A stretch of DNA of 6,340 nucleotides, from the NCBI GenBank assembly GCA_030604545.1, contig JAUVVS010000126.1, forward strand, positions 1 through 6,340, in the 5' to 3' direction. Below the pieces are notes generated by a model. The model did no database searches, was not told where the DNA came from, and saw only the letters and a list, made by a program, of their open reading frames with translations. The translations under genes were made by a program, and so were the position numbers. This document shows positions 1 to 6,103 of the stretch, piece by piece (positions within the stretch are counted from its first letter, which is position 1; the number at the start of each line of letters is the position of its first letter). Source of the DNA: Deltaproteobacteria bacterium. GTDB taxonomy: Bacteria > Desulfobacterota > Desulfobacteria > Desulfobacterales > JAUVVS01.

Positions 1-3
1 ACG

Positions 4-52
4 TTAAAAATTGCAAGCTGTTTGAGGGCGTTAGCCCGAGTTCTTGCAATTT
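4..52 (-). terminator. Candidate hairpin terminator downstream of the operon
   Basis: A perfect 10-bp inverted repeat is visible: AAATTGCAAG at 8-17 pairs with CTTGCAATTT at 43-52. Inside the 25-nt loop a second small stem, GGGC/GCCC, closes over a four-base loop at 26-37. Read on the minus strand, the outer stem runs straight into five T residues (positions 10-6). It lies about 140 nt past the stop codon of the 791-aa gene and could end transcription of the operon. The stem is AT-rich and part of the T tract belongs to it, so it could equally be the palindromic end of a dispersed repeat. The structure is seen directly; the function is inferred. Confidence 0.45.
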
Positions 53-160
53 AGAGAAGCTTTTCAGGAATCCCAAAAATGGTCACAGAGCGAGCAAATT
101 GTACTTTTTACGAAACCATCAAGAATACATTACAAAAAAATAGAATAATATTAGATAACC
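53..160. other. AT-rich noncoding stretch, possible dispersed repeat element
   Basis: No gene is supported here. The segment is AT-rich. The stretch around 105-122 (minus strand TTGATGGTTTCGTAAAAAGT) resembles a short noncoding sequence that I recall as frequent between genes in Desulfobacterota genomes. With the palindrome at 8-52 it may form one mobile or REP-like unit. This rests on memory of similar sequences, not on a search. The short open frame crossing it on the plus strand has no recognisable protein features. Confidence 0.25.
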
Positions 161-184
161 TTAGTGTCTTGGTGTCTTTGTGGC
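161..184. repeat. Three imperfect 8-bp tandem units after the 791-aa gene
   Basis: Three consecutive octamers, TTAGTGTC (161-168), TTGGTGTC (169-176) and TTTGTGGC (177-184), differ by one to three bases. They end 7 bp from the stop codon of the 791-aa gene. On the minus strand the unit reads roughly GACACYAA. A similar period-8 triplet lies just upstream of the same gene at 2604-2628, in the opposite orientation. Intergenic arrays of this style occur in many bacteria; no function is known to me. Confidence 0.5.
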
Positions 185-191
185 CTCTTTC

Positions 192-2567
192 TCATATACC
201 GGGAGAATCGGCCAGCATCAAAATTGCAGCGTTGGCGTCGTACATTTCCTTTGCACCTTCCAATGAGTTGATCTTCTGCCAGTTCTCTTCAATCTGTTCA
301 GGGGTGGGCAGGTTCGCATGATCGCCCAATTTAATACCAAGGCCTGTCAGGACCGCGGCCCGACTAAAATAACCCATTCCTGCGTTGAATATTGCACCTG
401 TCTTGTCGCACGCTTCGCTGCTAAGATACAAAACCAGTGGTGCCACAAACTCAGGTTTCATCTTCTCAAAAATTTCCGGGGGCGTGACATCTTCCGTAAG
501 CCTGGAAGCAGCCAAAGGTGCTATGGTATTAACCTTTATATTGTATTTGGCGCCTTCAATTTTCAAGGTGTTCATCAGTCCCACAAGGCCCATTTTAGCA
601 GCAGCATAGTTGGTCTGGCCGAAATTGCCATACAGCCCTGCCGCCGAAGTAGTCATGATGATCCGGCCATAACCGTTTTCTTTCATTACCTTGAAGGCGG
701 CATGTGTGACATTGTAAGCTCCGTTTAGATGCACATCCAGAACCGGCTTCCAGTTTTCCGGTTCCATCTTCAAAAAGCTTTTATCTCTAAGAAACCCGGC
801 ATTGTTTATCAAAATATCGACTTTGCCGAAGGCATTTACAGCAGACATTACGATGTTTTTCCCGCCTTCCGGAGTCGCAACGTTATCGTAGTTGGACACT
901 GCTTCTCCGCCAAGTTCTCTTATTTCCTGCACCACATTGTCTGCAGGGCTTGTCGACCCTTTACCGGAACCGTTACGATCGCATCCCAGGTCGTTTACAA
1001 CAACTTTAGCGCCCCGCCTTGCCAGTTCGAGAGCGTATATCCGTCCCAGACCTCCTCCTGCACCGGTGACGACGGCGACACGACCATCAAAGCGAACTTT
1101 TTCCGTTTTTTCCGTTGCACCGGGAACCGGGACCGCCTTCCAGAAATAGTTTACAAAACCCCGCTCTTTTTCCTCAGCTCGCTTTCTGAATACCATCTTT
1201 ACAGTCAGCCCCACCTTTAAGGCATCTATCTCACAATCCGTAAAATCGGCCATGAATCGTCCCCCGCCTTCAAACTGTATCATGCCGTATATGGCGGGCG
1301 GGTCCATAGATACAGAAAGCATGTCACCTGTGAAGGTCTTGATCTTTGCCGGTACTTCAGAAAATTCATAATCGCCCTGGCTGTGTATGGCCCCGCATTG
1401 GGGATTGACACAGATATCCATTTTCGGAAACTGCGGGGTGCCGCATTCACGGCATTTCCCGCCAACCACTCCCAGGATCATCTTGTTCTTTCGCTCTAGA
1501 GCGGTCATGGCCGTCTGGTTGGGCGCCTCTGCCCGGATCCCCATTTCGGCTTGAATCAGATCTCTGAATTTCAGCCATTTCATATAGTTCTCGGTGGTTT
1601 TTTTGTTTTTTATGGACTCTTTGAAGCCGTTTCTATGGGGAAGCTGAGTGATATTCTCCGTAACCTCGAAATAAAGAGCGTTACATCCTTGCCCGAAGCC
1701 TGCCACCAGGAGACGGTCCCCGGGCTTGGATGACTCTAAGGCACAAACGAGCATCAATAACACATGAGCGGTACCGGTTTCTCCGCAAACATCGTGCATG
1801 GTATCAACTACCTTTTCCGGTGAAGCGCCGAGGTTCTTGGCGATTTTACGGTGCTCGGCTTTGAAAATGCATGGAAATATCAGTTTGTCCACGTGGTCCA
1901 TGGTGATGTCGAGTTTATCCATGAGTCCGCTTATTGCCTCAGGGATGATCCTGGCGTAACCCATATCCCTAGCCCAGCGTTCTTCCCATACATAATCATA
2001 CTTTTTCATAAAACCGCGATAATGGTCCGTAAAGTCGTAAGATACACAATAGGATCCCTTGAATTGTGCAATGACGTCTTTATCTCCGACTAATATCGAT
2101 GCAGCGCCGTCTCCAAACCACATTTCATAAAAAGAAGCGGCTTTTGTTTCACGACGATCCGCGGCCGCAATTAGAATATTCTTTTTTTCCCCACTTTTTA
2201 CGGCTTCCAGAGCGGCAACCAAGGCTGTACTTCCCGCCTTCTGCGATGACGTGAAATCCGAAGTGATAATGTCATTTCTCAGATTAAGGGCGCTCGACAC
2301 GATTCCGGCATTCTGCCGATCGGCAAATGGAAGTGTAGTCGAAGCTAAATAAAGGCCGTCCACGGCAAGCTTGTCTTTTCCAATCAGACAATCGCGTGAG
2401 GCCGCTACTGCCATGGTGACAGAGTCTTCATCCCAGTTACACATGGATCGTTCGCCCTGTGCCAATATCACAATAGCAGGTGCAAACCAGCCCATATGCT
2501 GATATATGGACATTCGATCCAGTCTTAAGCGAGGAATGTAAGCCCCATAAGAAGTAATACCGATCAT
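192..2567 (-). CDS. HMG-CoA-synthase-like / DUF35 / SDR trifunctional fusion protein
   Basis: A 791-aa cytosolic protein with three domains. Residues 1-312 have the thiolase-superfamily fold of HMG-CoA synthase. Residues about 328-480 are a DUF35 Zn-ribbon plus OB fold, with four zinc-type cysteines C372, C375, C386 and C391. Residues about 490-770 are an MFE-2-type short-chain dehydrogenase with TGAGGGLG, NNAG and catalytic S641-Y654-K658. DUF35 domains serve thiolase-like and hydratase partners by binding the CoA part of the substrate. The SDR should oxidise or reduce a 3-hydroxy/3-oxoacyl-CoA with NAD(P). Oddly, the condensing domain lacks the family's Glu, Cys and His, which align with T77, Q109 and P232, so Claisen condensation or thiolysis is unlikely. 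Retro-aldol cleavage, decarboxylation or a scaffold role are alternatives. The start at 2567 is chosen because AAAGGA lies 7 nt upstream of this ATG and the protein begins MIGITSYGAYIPRLRLDR, the usual family N-terminus. An in-frame ATG 57 nt earlier adds an unrelated tail. Domain calls are firm; the reaction is inferred. Confidence 0.9.
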   Translation of the reverse strand: MIGITSYGAYIPRLRLDRMSIYQHMGWFAPAIVILAQGERSMCNWDEDSVTMAVAASRDCLIGKDKLAVDGLYLASTTLPFADRQNAGIVSSALNLRNDIITSDFTSSQKAGSTALVAALEAVKSGEKKNILIAAADRRETKAASFYEMWFGDGAASILVGDKDVIAQFKGSYCVSYDFTDHYRGFMKKYDYVWEERWARDMGYARIIPEAISGLMDKLDITMDHVDKLIFPCIFKAEHRKIAKNLGASPEKVVDTMHDVCGETGTAHVLLMLVCALESSKPGDRLLVAGFGQGCNALYFEVTENITQLPHRNGFKESIKNKKTTENYMKWLKFRDLIQAEMGIRAEAPNQTAMTALERKNKMILGVVGGKCRECGTPQFPKMDICVNPQCGAIHSQGDYEFSEVPAKIKTFTGDMLSVSMDPPAIYGMIQFEGGGRFMADFTDCEIDALKVGLTVKMVFRKRAEEKERGFVNYFWKAVPVPGATEKTEKVRFDGRVAVVTGAGGGLGRIYALELARRGAKVVVNDLGCDRNGSGKGSTSPADNVVQEIRELGGEAVSNYDNVATPEGGKNIVMSAVNAFGKVDILINNAGFLRDKSFLKMEPENWKPVLDVHLNGAYNVTHAAFKVMKENGYGRIIMTTSAAGLYGNFGQTNYAAAKMGLVGLMNTLKIEGAKYNIKVNTIAPLAASRLTEDVTPPEIFEKMKPEFVAPLVLYLSSEACDKTGAIFNAGMGYFSRAAVLTGLGIKLGDHANLPTPEQIEENWQKINSLEGAKEMYDANAAILMLADSPGI

Positions 2568-2580
2568 TGTGATTTCCTTT
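2568..2580 (-). promoter_or_regulatory. Ribosome binding site deciding the start of the 791-aa protein
   Basis: The minus strand reads AAAGGAAATCACA directly before ATG 2567, placing AAAGGA 7 nt from the start. The upstream in-frame ATG at 2624 has no comparable site and would translate through the tandem repeat, so the later start is preferred. Confidence 0.7.
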
Positions 2581-2589
2581 GAATTATTG

Positions 2590-2620
2590 ATTATAAATCT
2601 TTTCCTACTCAACCACTTAA
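2590..2620 (-). promoter_or_regulatory. Weak candidate internal promoter before the 791-aa gene
   Basis: On the minus strand a perfect TATAAT (2590-2595) follows a poor -35 match, TTAAGT (2615-2620), at a 19-bp spacing that is slightly long. Transcription would begin about 15 nt before the start codon and still include the Shine-Dalgarno site. The -35 lies inside the octamer repeat. The -10 match alone in AT-rich DNA is weak evidence, and readthrough from the upstream gene is equally likely. Confidence 0.22.
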
Positions 2621-2628
2621 CCACTCAA
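2604..2628. repeat. Three imperfect 8/9-bp tandem units between the two large genes
   Basis: The plus strand shows CCTACTCAA (2604-2612), CCACTTAA (2613-2620) and CCACTCAA (2621-2628). The array fills part of the 81-bp gap between the two enzyme genes. Its unit resembles the minus-strand unit of the array at 161-184, so the two arrays bracket the 791-aa gene in inverted orientation. Function unknown; replication slippage products are the simplest explanation. Confidence 0.55.
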
Positions 2629-2648
2629 CTATTTGACGAGGTCTGAAG

Positions 2649-4760
2649 TTAATACAACTTGAACAATTTTTCGATGAGCTGAGATTTCATGATATCCCCC
2701 TCGATTTTTAGTTTTCCCGACGTGTAGGCTTTCATCGGTATTAGCATCCCATTCATCATATCGAGGAAGTCGGTGTCTGCAATCTTGAGAGTACATGTGG
2801 GTTTCTCATTCGTTCCGGATTCCACAATGCATATATTATCTTTGACAACACAAAACCAATCACCGCCATCTTTACCTGAGATGCTATATTGGAAGACCAC
2901 ATCTAAACCCGCAGAAGCATCCGGGATAAAGGCGTTGGGCATAGCATCAAATACAGCAGAAACAGATTTAAATCTATGCTGTGATTTTTCATCCGATCTA
3001 TCAGGAGATGAAAAAGCTGTTAGGGCGTCACCTACATAGTCATTGAGATGACTGTATTCCTTTCCATTTTTTATGGTAGAGATTTTGTCCAGATTGTCCA
3101 TAATTGCTTCAACGGTAGGAAGTCTATTTGCATCTCCCACAACTGCGCCTGGCCCTGTAATAACGGCTGTTCGGCTGAAACAGCCCATCCCGGCATTGTA
3201 AATGTTGCCGCTAACAGGGCATCTATCTGAGCAAAGATAAATGACAAGAGGCGTCACGAATTCCGGTTTTGCCTTTTCTATAAAATCTTGAGGAAAAACA
3301 TCCTCAGTTAAACGTGTTGTTGCCAATGGAGCGACGGTGTTAACCAATATATTATATTTCTTACCCTCCAGTTTAAGGGTGTTCATCAACCCCACCAGAG
3401 CCATTTTAGCGGCAGAATAGTTAGCCTGGCCAAAATTACCATAGAGACCGGACGTAGAAGTGGTCATAACAATTCGGCCATATCCTTTTTCCCGCATTAC
3501 CCGAAAAGCCGGGCGCGATACGTTATAGGCTCCATTTAAGTGAACGTCGAGTACTGTCTGCCAGTTCTTGGGTTCCGTTTTAAGAAAACTCTTATCACGC
3601 AGAATTCCCGCATTGTTAATGAGAATGTCTACCGTCCCAAAGGTATCAAGGGCTGTTTTTACTATATTTTCTCCGCCTTCTGGAGTGGCGACATTGTCGT
3701 AGTTTGCCACGGCTTTCCCGCCCAGCTTGCGTATTTCCTTTACCACCTTATCTGCAGGGGATGCAGATCCTTTTCCGGAACCATTTCTATCCCCTCCCAT
3801 ATCATTCACAACTATCTTTGCACCCTTTTTAGCCAGCTCCAGGGCATAGGCTTGACCGAGGCCGCCTCCGGCGCCGGTTACAATGGCTACACGATCATCA
3901 AAACGGATCTCATCTTTTGGAATGTCTCCGTATTCGAAGACTCCGTTGTCAATCACTACCTCTTTGGTTTTGGCATTTATGGTTCTCCAAATCGCCTTTC
4001 CTTCCTTTGTTTTCCAGATAAGGGTCCTGATAGGAGTTCCAGGATATAGCGCCTTTGAAAAACGGCAGTTAAAACGTCTGACCTTTTCAGGCTCTCCGGG
4101 AACCAGGCTGTGGATCAGCGCCCTGCATGCATATCCATGGGTACATAACCCGTGCATGATAGGTTTTTCAAAACCGGACGTTCTTGCGAAATCTGGATCC
4201 ACATGAAGCGGAAATATATCTCCTGAAAGCCTGTAAAGAAGCGGCTGATCAGCAGAAGGTAATGCTTCTACTTCAAAGTCCGGATCTCTGTTCGGAAATT
4301 TGACCTCTTTTTTTGGTGAATTTTCTCCGCCAAAGCCGCCGTCAAGACGTGCAAAGATGGAGATGATACTCGTAAACAGTTTTTTGCCGTTTGAATGAAA
4401 GGTGTCACTTTCAGCCAATATCAGTGCGCCCTTGTCTTTCCCCTTGTCATAGTAATGGGTTATTTTCCCCTCGGTAGTCAAAGTTCCTTCGGGTGGAATC
4501 GAGCTGTGAAAAATAATCTCCTGCTCTCCGTGAAGAACTCCGGCCGGATTTACATTGGAAGTTGTACCAACAAGCCAGAAAAAGTCGATGATCGCCGCCA
4601 TTGAAAAGGTCGGCAATACTTTAAGCTCTTTTTCATAGCAGTATTCCAAATCAGAAAAGCCTGCACCAACACCCAAGGCATAAAGGACGGCATCTTTCCA
4701 AGTATAATCTTTGGAGATAGGACTGATCTTTTTACCAATAGCATCCAGGTTTAGAGCCAT
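2649..4760 (-). CDS. MFE-2-like (R)-hydratase / SDR dehydrogenase / SCP2 fusion protein
   Basis: A 703-aa multifunctional acyl-CoA enzyme. Residues 1-285 form a double hot-dog MaoC/hydratase 2 domain: LHGEQ at 76-80 and GGFGG at 141-145 are shared with MFE-2, and the active-site Asp and His are D181 and H186 in SGDIFPLHVDP. It should hydrate a 2-enoyl-CoA to the (R)-3-hydroxyacyl-CoA. Residues about 285-575 are an SDR with TGAGGGLG, NNAG and S435-Y448-K452, expected to interconvert 3-hydroxy and 3-oxo groups. Residues about 592-703 are an SCP2 lipid-binding domain ending in KLFKLY. Eukaryotic MFE-2 has the same domains in the order SDR-hydratase-SCP2, so this one is rearranged. F183 stands where hydratase 2 enzymes normally have Asn. 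No targeting signal or membrane segment is seen. The start is supported by AGAGGA 6 nt upstream, lying within the end of the HD gene. The SCP2 domain hints at a hydrophobic, perhaps sterol-like or branched substrate, but that is inference. Confidence 0.93.
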   Translation of the reverse strand: MALNLDAIGKKISPISKDYTWKDAVLYALGVGAGFSDLEYCYEKELKVLPTFSMAAIIDFFWLVGTTSNVNPAGVLHGEQEIIFHSSIPPEGTLTTEGKITHYYDKGKDKGALILAESDTFHSNGKKLFTSIISIFARLDGGFGGENSPKKEVKFPNRDPDFEVEALPSADQPLLYRLSGDIFPLHVDPDFARTSGFEKPIMHGLCTHGYACRALIHSLVPGEPEKVRRFNCRFSKALYPGTPIRTLIWKTKEGKAIWRTINAKTKEVVIDNGVFEYGDIPKDEIRFDDRVAIVTGAGGGLGQAYALELAKKGAKIVVNDMGGDRNGSGKGSASPADKVVKEIRKLGGKAVANYDNVATPEGGENIVKTALDTFGTVDILINNAGILRDKSFLKTEPKNWQTVLDVHLNGAYNVSRPAFRVMREKGYGRIVMTTSTSGLYGNFGQANYSAAKMALVGLMNTLKLEGKKYNILVNTVAPLATTRLTEDVFPQDFIEKAKPEFVTPLVIYLCSDRCPVSGNIYNAGMGCFSRTAVITGPGAVVGDANRLPTVEAIMDNLDKISTIKNGKEYSHLNDYVGDALTAFSSPDRSDEKSQHRFKSVSAVFDAMPNAFIPDASAGLDVVFQYSISGKDGGDWFCVVKDNICIVESGTNEKPTCTLKIADTDFLDMMNGMLIPMKAYTSGKLKIEGDIMKSQLIEKLFKLY

Positions 4761-4772
4761 TTTTAATCCTCT
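4761..4772 (-). promoter_or_regulatory. Shine-Dalgarno site overlapping the HD gene end (translational coupling)
   Basis: The minus strand reads AGAGGATTAAAA before ATG 4760. AGAGGA forms part of the last sense codons of the HD gene and TAA is that gene's stop. The two reading frames are separated by only 2 bp, a layout typical of coupled translation. Confidence 0.65.
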
Positions 4773-5530
4773 TTTAATAGATGAGCAAACTCATTATTTA
4801 TAACATCAAATAGTTCTTCGCCTATGGCAATTCCTATTTCGATAAACTGTGGCCCATATTTTTTCCCGGTGTTAGTTCTGAATGTATTTTTTATTTTATG
4901 TAGTGTGTCCATGCCTTTGGGGTAAAGATGCATGAATTTTGAAAAGGGAGTTTTATAAAATGATACCATGTCCCATACTGTATAATAAAAATTATCAGGT
5001 CCCCAACGAAATTTATCGGCATCGTAGAGGCAGTCGGAAGTAAGGGTACCTTCCGGGGTGTTTGATTTAACACTGGTTTTGAAAGCCTCATGGTTTTGGA
5101 TAGCGTGGCTGATATCCTTTATTTCATCATGTAAAAGGGAATAAGATTTAAGTACCTCTTCGGAAAAGAGAGCGCTTTTAAGGGCGTGATTTTTCTGTTT
5201 CCGCTTTGTGTCGTGGAAAAGACCGGCGCATTGGACAATGAGTAATCGCCGGGTAATAACATTATCAGAATATCCGGCAAGATTACCCTCAATATATATT
5301 AAAGTTCCGGCGTCTTTTGCCACCTTGCTTGCGTGTTCAAAGCCATGCCCAAAGTCATCTTCCAGATGCTCTGCTATAAATATCCGCAATTCGACGATGA
5401 GAGGGTCTGTTTCGAAAAATTGCTGTGAAAATTCATTTGCTTGAGGAAAGTCTTTATAAAAATCAGGGGTAGGGAAACGGGAAACAATCTTCCGTGCCCG
5501 TTCTCGGATACGAGCGTATATAGGTTCCAT
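4763..5530 (-). CDS. HD-domain metal-dependent hydrolase (phosphohydrolase-like)
   Basis: A 255-aa soluble protein with HD-superfamily metal-ligand candidates in order: HGFEH at 62-66, the His-Asp pair at H106-D107, H142 and H147, and D170/D172. The HGxxH beginning followed by HD resembles small YedJ-type HD proteins that act on phosphate esters or nucleotides. No GGDEF, RelA or nuclease partner domain is present, so the substrate cannot be named. The ATG at 5530 is the only plausible start: an in-frame TGA lies two codons upstream and no alternative start codon appears in the first 40 codons. No clear Shine-Dalgarno site precedes it. The stop codon is 2 bp from the ATG of the hydratase-SDR-SCP2 gene, and that gene's ribosome site lies in the last HD codons, so translation is probably coupled. 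The link to acyl-CoA metabolism is unexplained. AT content is visibly higher than in the two enzyme genes. Confidence 0.8.
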   Translation of the reverse strand: MEPIYARIRERARKIVSRFPTPDFYKDFPQANEFSQQFFETDPLIVELRIFIAEHLEDDFGHGFEHASKVAKDAGTLIYIEGNLAGYSDNVITRRLLIVQCAGLFHDTKRKQKNHALKSALFSEEVLKSYSLLHDEIKDISHAIQNHEAFKTSVKSNTPEGTLTSDCLYDADKFRWGPDNFYYTVWDMVSFYKTPFSKFMHLYPKGMDTLHKIKNTFRTNTGKKYGPQFIEIGIAIGEELFDVINNEFAHLLKED

Positions 5531-5562
5531 ATTTCAAGGAAGTCAAAAAAGTAATCCGACAG

Positions 5563-6039
5563 TTATAAAAGGCCTCCACAGACCTTCCACTTGCCGTCTT
5601 CTTTTACCAGTTTAATTGTCTCATCAACCTCATGTGTTTCACCGATGAAAAATATTCTCGCAATATATTCATAAATAGAGTTTATTGAAACCCTTTTTTT
5701 GCCTGTCAGCTTGACTTGAGCTTCATTATCGCCAATGAAGGTGGTATGGGTTTCTATATGGTAAAGTTTGTTTTTTAAAAAATTTATACTAAAACCCTGG
5801 GCCTTTGCTTCTTTTTCGGCGAGATTTATATATCGTTCTGCAACATCAACATCATCAACAAACTTTTGTTCTTCACAAATAAATTCCGACATTGAAGGGT
5901 CAAACTTAAAATATGCTTTGGCAAATGCAACTGCCACTCTGTTGGGTTTATTTTGGCAATCTGCAGAGACAAAAATTACTTGTAAGATGATTCCAAGTAA
6001 TATTGTTAGTGCTATTGTTACAATCTTTTTCATTTGCAT
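5563..6039 (-). CDS. Small secreted protein of unknown function, possibly NTF2-like
   Basis: A 158-aa protein with an N-terminal signal: basic KK at 4-5, a hydrophobic core at about 6-24, and a signal peptidase I style site V24-S25-A26 before D27. C28 is one residue too late for a lipobox (Asp sits at -1), so a lipoprotein is unlikely. The mature part, about 130 aa, is alpha then beta, with a charged helix near 62-80. It ends in a strand containing KLVKEDGKWKVCGGL, which resembles the closing strand of NTF2-like/DUF4878-type folds. C55 and C154 could form a disulfide in the periplasm. The start is chosen because AGGAGG lies 11 nt upstream; the ATG two codons later would be 17 nt away. It is the first gene of the string, 32 bp ahead of the HD gene. 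I do not recognise the family, and the NTF2-like suggestion is tentative. Confidence 0.75.
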   Translation of the reverse strand: MQMKKIVTIALTILLGIILQVIFVSADCQNKPNRVAVAFAKAYFKFDPSMSEFICEEQKFVDDVDVAERYINLAEKEAKAQGFSINFLKNKLYHIETHTTFIGDNEAQVKLTGKKRVSINSIYEYIARIFFIGETHEVDETIKLVKEDGKWKVCGGLL

Positions 6040-6056
6040 AATTTATTACTCCTCCT
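6040..6056 (-). promoter_or_regulatory. Strong ribosome binding site of the secreted-protein gene
   Basis: The minus strand carries AAAGGAGG followed by an AT-rich spacer before ATG 6039. It is the only near-consensus Shine-Dalgarno sequence in the window and supports this gene as the start of a transcription unit. Confidence 0.65.
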
Positions 6057-6067
6057 TTTAAAGTATC

Positions 6068-6103
6068 ATTATATTTATTAGCATGGAATACATTTTTAGA
6101 CAA
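6068..6103 (-). promoter_or_regulatory. Candidate promoter for the gene string
   Basis: Two overlapping readings exist on the minus strand. TTGTCT (6098-6103) is followed after 17 bp by TAATAA (6075-6080), preceded by TGC as in extended -10 sites. A perfect TATAAT also lies slightly downstream (6068-6073) but is 24 bp from that -35. The position, about 30-65 bp ahead of the first start codon and just behind the strong ribosome site, is suitable. The region is AT-rich, so chance matches are expected. No operator or riboswitch-like structure is evident. Confidence 0.35.

Noticed and set aside
79..1220. Several plus-strand open frames of 60-163 codons over the 791-aa gene
   Set aside because: They lie antisense to strongly supported coding sequence, have no recognisable domains or ribosome sites, and are explained as shadows of the real frame.
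192..2567. Ordinary HMG-CoA synthase of the mevalonate pathway or ordinary thiolase
   Set aside because: The catalytic Glu, Cys and His are missing, and the fused DUF35 and SDR domains and the genomic context do not fit mevalonate synthesis.
2568..2624. Upstream ATG extending the 791-aa protein by 19 residues
   Set aside because: The extension reads through the octamer repeat, has no ribosome site and is unlike the family N-terminus, whereas ATG 2567 has AAAGGA at ideal spacing.
2773..4604. Plus-strand open frames opposite the hydratase-SDR-SCP2 gene, up to 169 codons
   Set aside because: They have no protein family features and sit opposite conserved catalytic motifs of the minus-strand gene.
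5954..5965. Lipoprotein lipobox around C28 of the 158-aa protein
   Set aside because: Asp precedes the cysteine, which breaks the lipobox rule; a signal peptidase I site after A26 fits better.
5768..6061. Plus-strand open frame of 97 codons opposite the secreted-protein gene
   Set aside because: Its hydrophobic stretch is the complement of the real signal peptide, and the minus-strand gene has a much better ribosome site.
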